A DNA stretch of 5,435 nt from the NCBI GenBank assembly GCA_003157225.1, contig PMIZ01000325.1, positions 352-5,786 on the forward strand, in the 5' to 3' direction. Within the stretch, counting starts at the first letter, position 1. Each line of letters starts with the position of its first letter. The notes under the pieces are model-generated. The model made no database searches, had not been told where the DNA came from, and saw only the letters and a program-made list of their open reading frames with translations. Source of the stretch: Actinomycetota bacterium (GTDB taxonomy: Bacteria > Actinomycetota > Thermoleophilia > RBG-16-64-13). The position numbers were made by a program, and so were the translations under genes. Below, in pieces: positions 4,552-5,435 of the stretch.

Positions 4552-5435
4552 TCACCGACATTGCAACGATTCGGCTGGAGGTGGCGCTCGAGTCCGTAGA
4601 GACGCCGTTCGCGCAACACCCCAGCAACAGTGACTGGCCACAGGAGCACGTGGCGCGGGAGATCCGCCCCGCGCCCGATCGCTACCGCAACGTCCTCGGC
4701 AAGTACAAGATCGACCGCTCGGCCCGCTGCGCGTCGTGCGGGAAGTGCGTGGAGGTCTGCCAGTACGGCGTTCACGTGAAGCCCGCAGGCTATGCCTTCA
4801 CGCTCCGGCCGAAGGACCACCTCTGCATCGGGCCGGAATGCGCCAATAGCGACAAGTCGTGCATCGCTCAGTGCCCGCAGAAGGCGCTCAGCATCAGCCG
4901 CAACGCCAGCACAGATGCCATGGGCGACCCACGCTGGTCGAGCGACCTAATCCTCGCCACCTGGCACCAAGCGGCCACGGGACATCCCGCGCCTTCTCAT
5001 CTCGAGCAGCGGCGCGGCGCATCCGGCGGCGGCTTCGACAGGTTGTGCTTCAAGTTCGAAGCGCCTGAGTTCTTCGGCGAGGGCACGCAAGGCGCGAACC
5101 CGAACGGTGGCGACCCGGTCGCGATTGCCATCGAGGACATCGACACCAGTCTGGATTTGAACCGGCGCGGTGACGAGCGGCCCCAGGTGCACATCGACAT
5201 CCCCGTGTACGGCGGAGGAATGAGCTTCGGCTCGGTGAGCATCCACACCATCCTCGCCAAAGCCCGCGCGGCCACCGCCTGGAACAGCTTCACCTGCACC
5301 GGAGAGGGCGGGTATCACGACCGCCTGCGCCCCTATGACGATCACGTGATCACCCAGGTGGCCACCGGGCTCTTCGGCGTGCGCGAGGAGACCATCCAGC
5401 GTGTACGCATCGTGGAGTTCAAATACGCGCAGGGC
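4548..5435 (+). CDS. ferredoxin-fused glutamate-synthase-like FMN-barrel protein, partial (second paralog)
   Basis: Reads to the right edge without a stop: 296 codons visible, 3' end missing. Ferredoxin-type cysteines are C61-C64-C67-C71 (CxxCxxCx3C) and C93-C98-C105-C109 (Cx4Cx6Cx3C, looser than the standard motif). The linker MGDxxW...TWxQAxxG (125-145) and SGGGFD (159-164) match the gene before it, so the two are paralogs. Unlike that gene, this one keeps the glutamate synthase barrel start: MSFGS (225-229), TGEGG (251-255), QVATGLFGV (270-278) and KYAQG (292-296). These are the first FMN and substrate-site motifs of GltB/GltS-type enzymes, in which the barrel makes glutamate from 2-oxoglutarate and ammonia with reduced FMN. 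No N-terminal glutamine amidotransferase domain is present, as in archaeal-type enzymes whose domains are split. ATG 4548 overlaps the previous stop (ATGA), indicating translational coupling, and a GGGGT lies about 7 bases upstream. The electron donor may be the fused ferredoxin domain. Whether it makes glutamate or serves another flavin chemistry cannot be told from this fragment. Confidence 0.85.
   Translation, partial: MITDIATIRLEVALESVETPFAQHPSNSDWPQEHVAREIRPAPDRYRNVLGKYKIDRSARCASCGKCVEVCQYGVHVKPAGYAFTLRPKDHLCIGPECANSDKSCIAQCPQKALSISRNASTDAMGDPRWSSDLILATWHQAATGHPAPSHLEQRRGASGGGFDRLCFKFEAPEFFGEGTQGANPNGGDPVAIAIEDIDTSLDLNRRGDERPQVHIDIPVYGGGMSFGSVSIHTILAKARAATAWNSFTCTGEGGYHDRLRPYDDHVITQVATGLFGVREETIQRVRIVEFKYAQG

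Noticed and set aside
3127..5435. The two FMN-barrel genes read as one glutamate synthase gene broken by a frameshift
   Set aside because: Each has its own ferredoxin domain, linker and barrel segment, and they overlap as ATGA with separate starts. This is a paralogous pair, not one split gene.

Overview
The window is GC-rich (roughly 60-65% by eye), uses GTG starts, and packs its genes tightly. Two divergent transcription units flank a 167-base control region. The gene content (a Cys-free membrane protein paired with an ECF sigma factor, and a methylenetetrahydrofolate reductase travelling with iron-sulfur redox proteins) suggests an anaerobic or facultatively anaerobic high-GC bacterium, perhaps Actinobacteriota or Chloroflexota. 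The taxonomy is inference only.

Left arm, minus strand (1474 down to 1): an ECF sigma factor (868-1473) overlaps a downstream single-pass membrane protein (38-874). That protein has a short basic cytoplasmic part, one transmembrane helix and a LolA-like outer domain, and is a plausible non-zinc partner or regulator of the sigma factor. A GC-rich hairpin at the extreme left edge (1-18) may be the terminator. The sigma gene has a candidate promoter so close to its ATG that the transcript would be leaderless.

Right arm, plus strand (1641 to the right edge): four co-directional, overlapping or closely spaced genes. They are an MvhD/FlpD-type iron-sulfur protein, a MetF-type 5,10-methylenetetrahydrofolate reductase, and two related proteins that each join a two-cluster ferredoxin domain to a glutamate-synthase-type FMN barrel; the second of these runs off the window. 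No glutaminase (amidotransferase) domain or NAD(P)H-binding GltD subunit is visible. The simplest reading is a redox complex in which [4Fe-4S] and [2Fe-2S] clusters pass electrons between flavin centres and the MetF flavin.

The most interesting point is this combination, MvhD-like + MetF + a pair of paralogous ferredoxin-FMN-barrel proteins, of which one barrel keeps the glutamate synthase signature motifs visible so far and the other appears to have lost several. In addition, the MetF carries an apparent Asp-to-Asn and a Gln-to-Glu change at two positions known to be functional in E. coli MetF. I saw no RNA genes, CRISPR arrays, insertion sequences or attachment sites.
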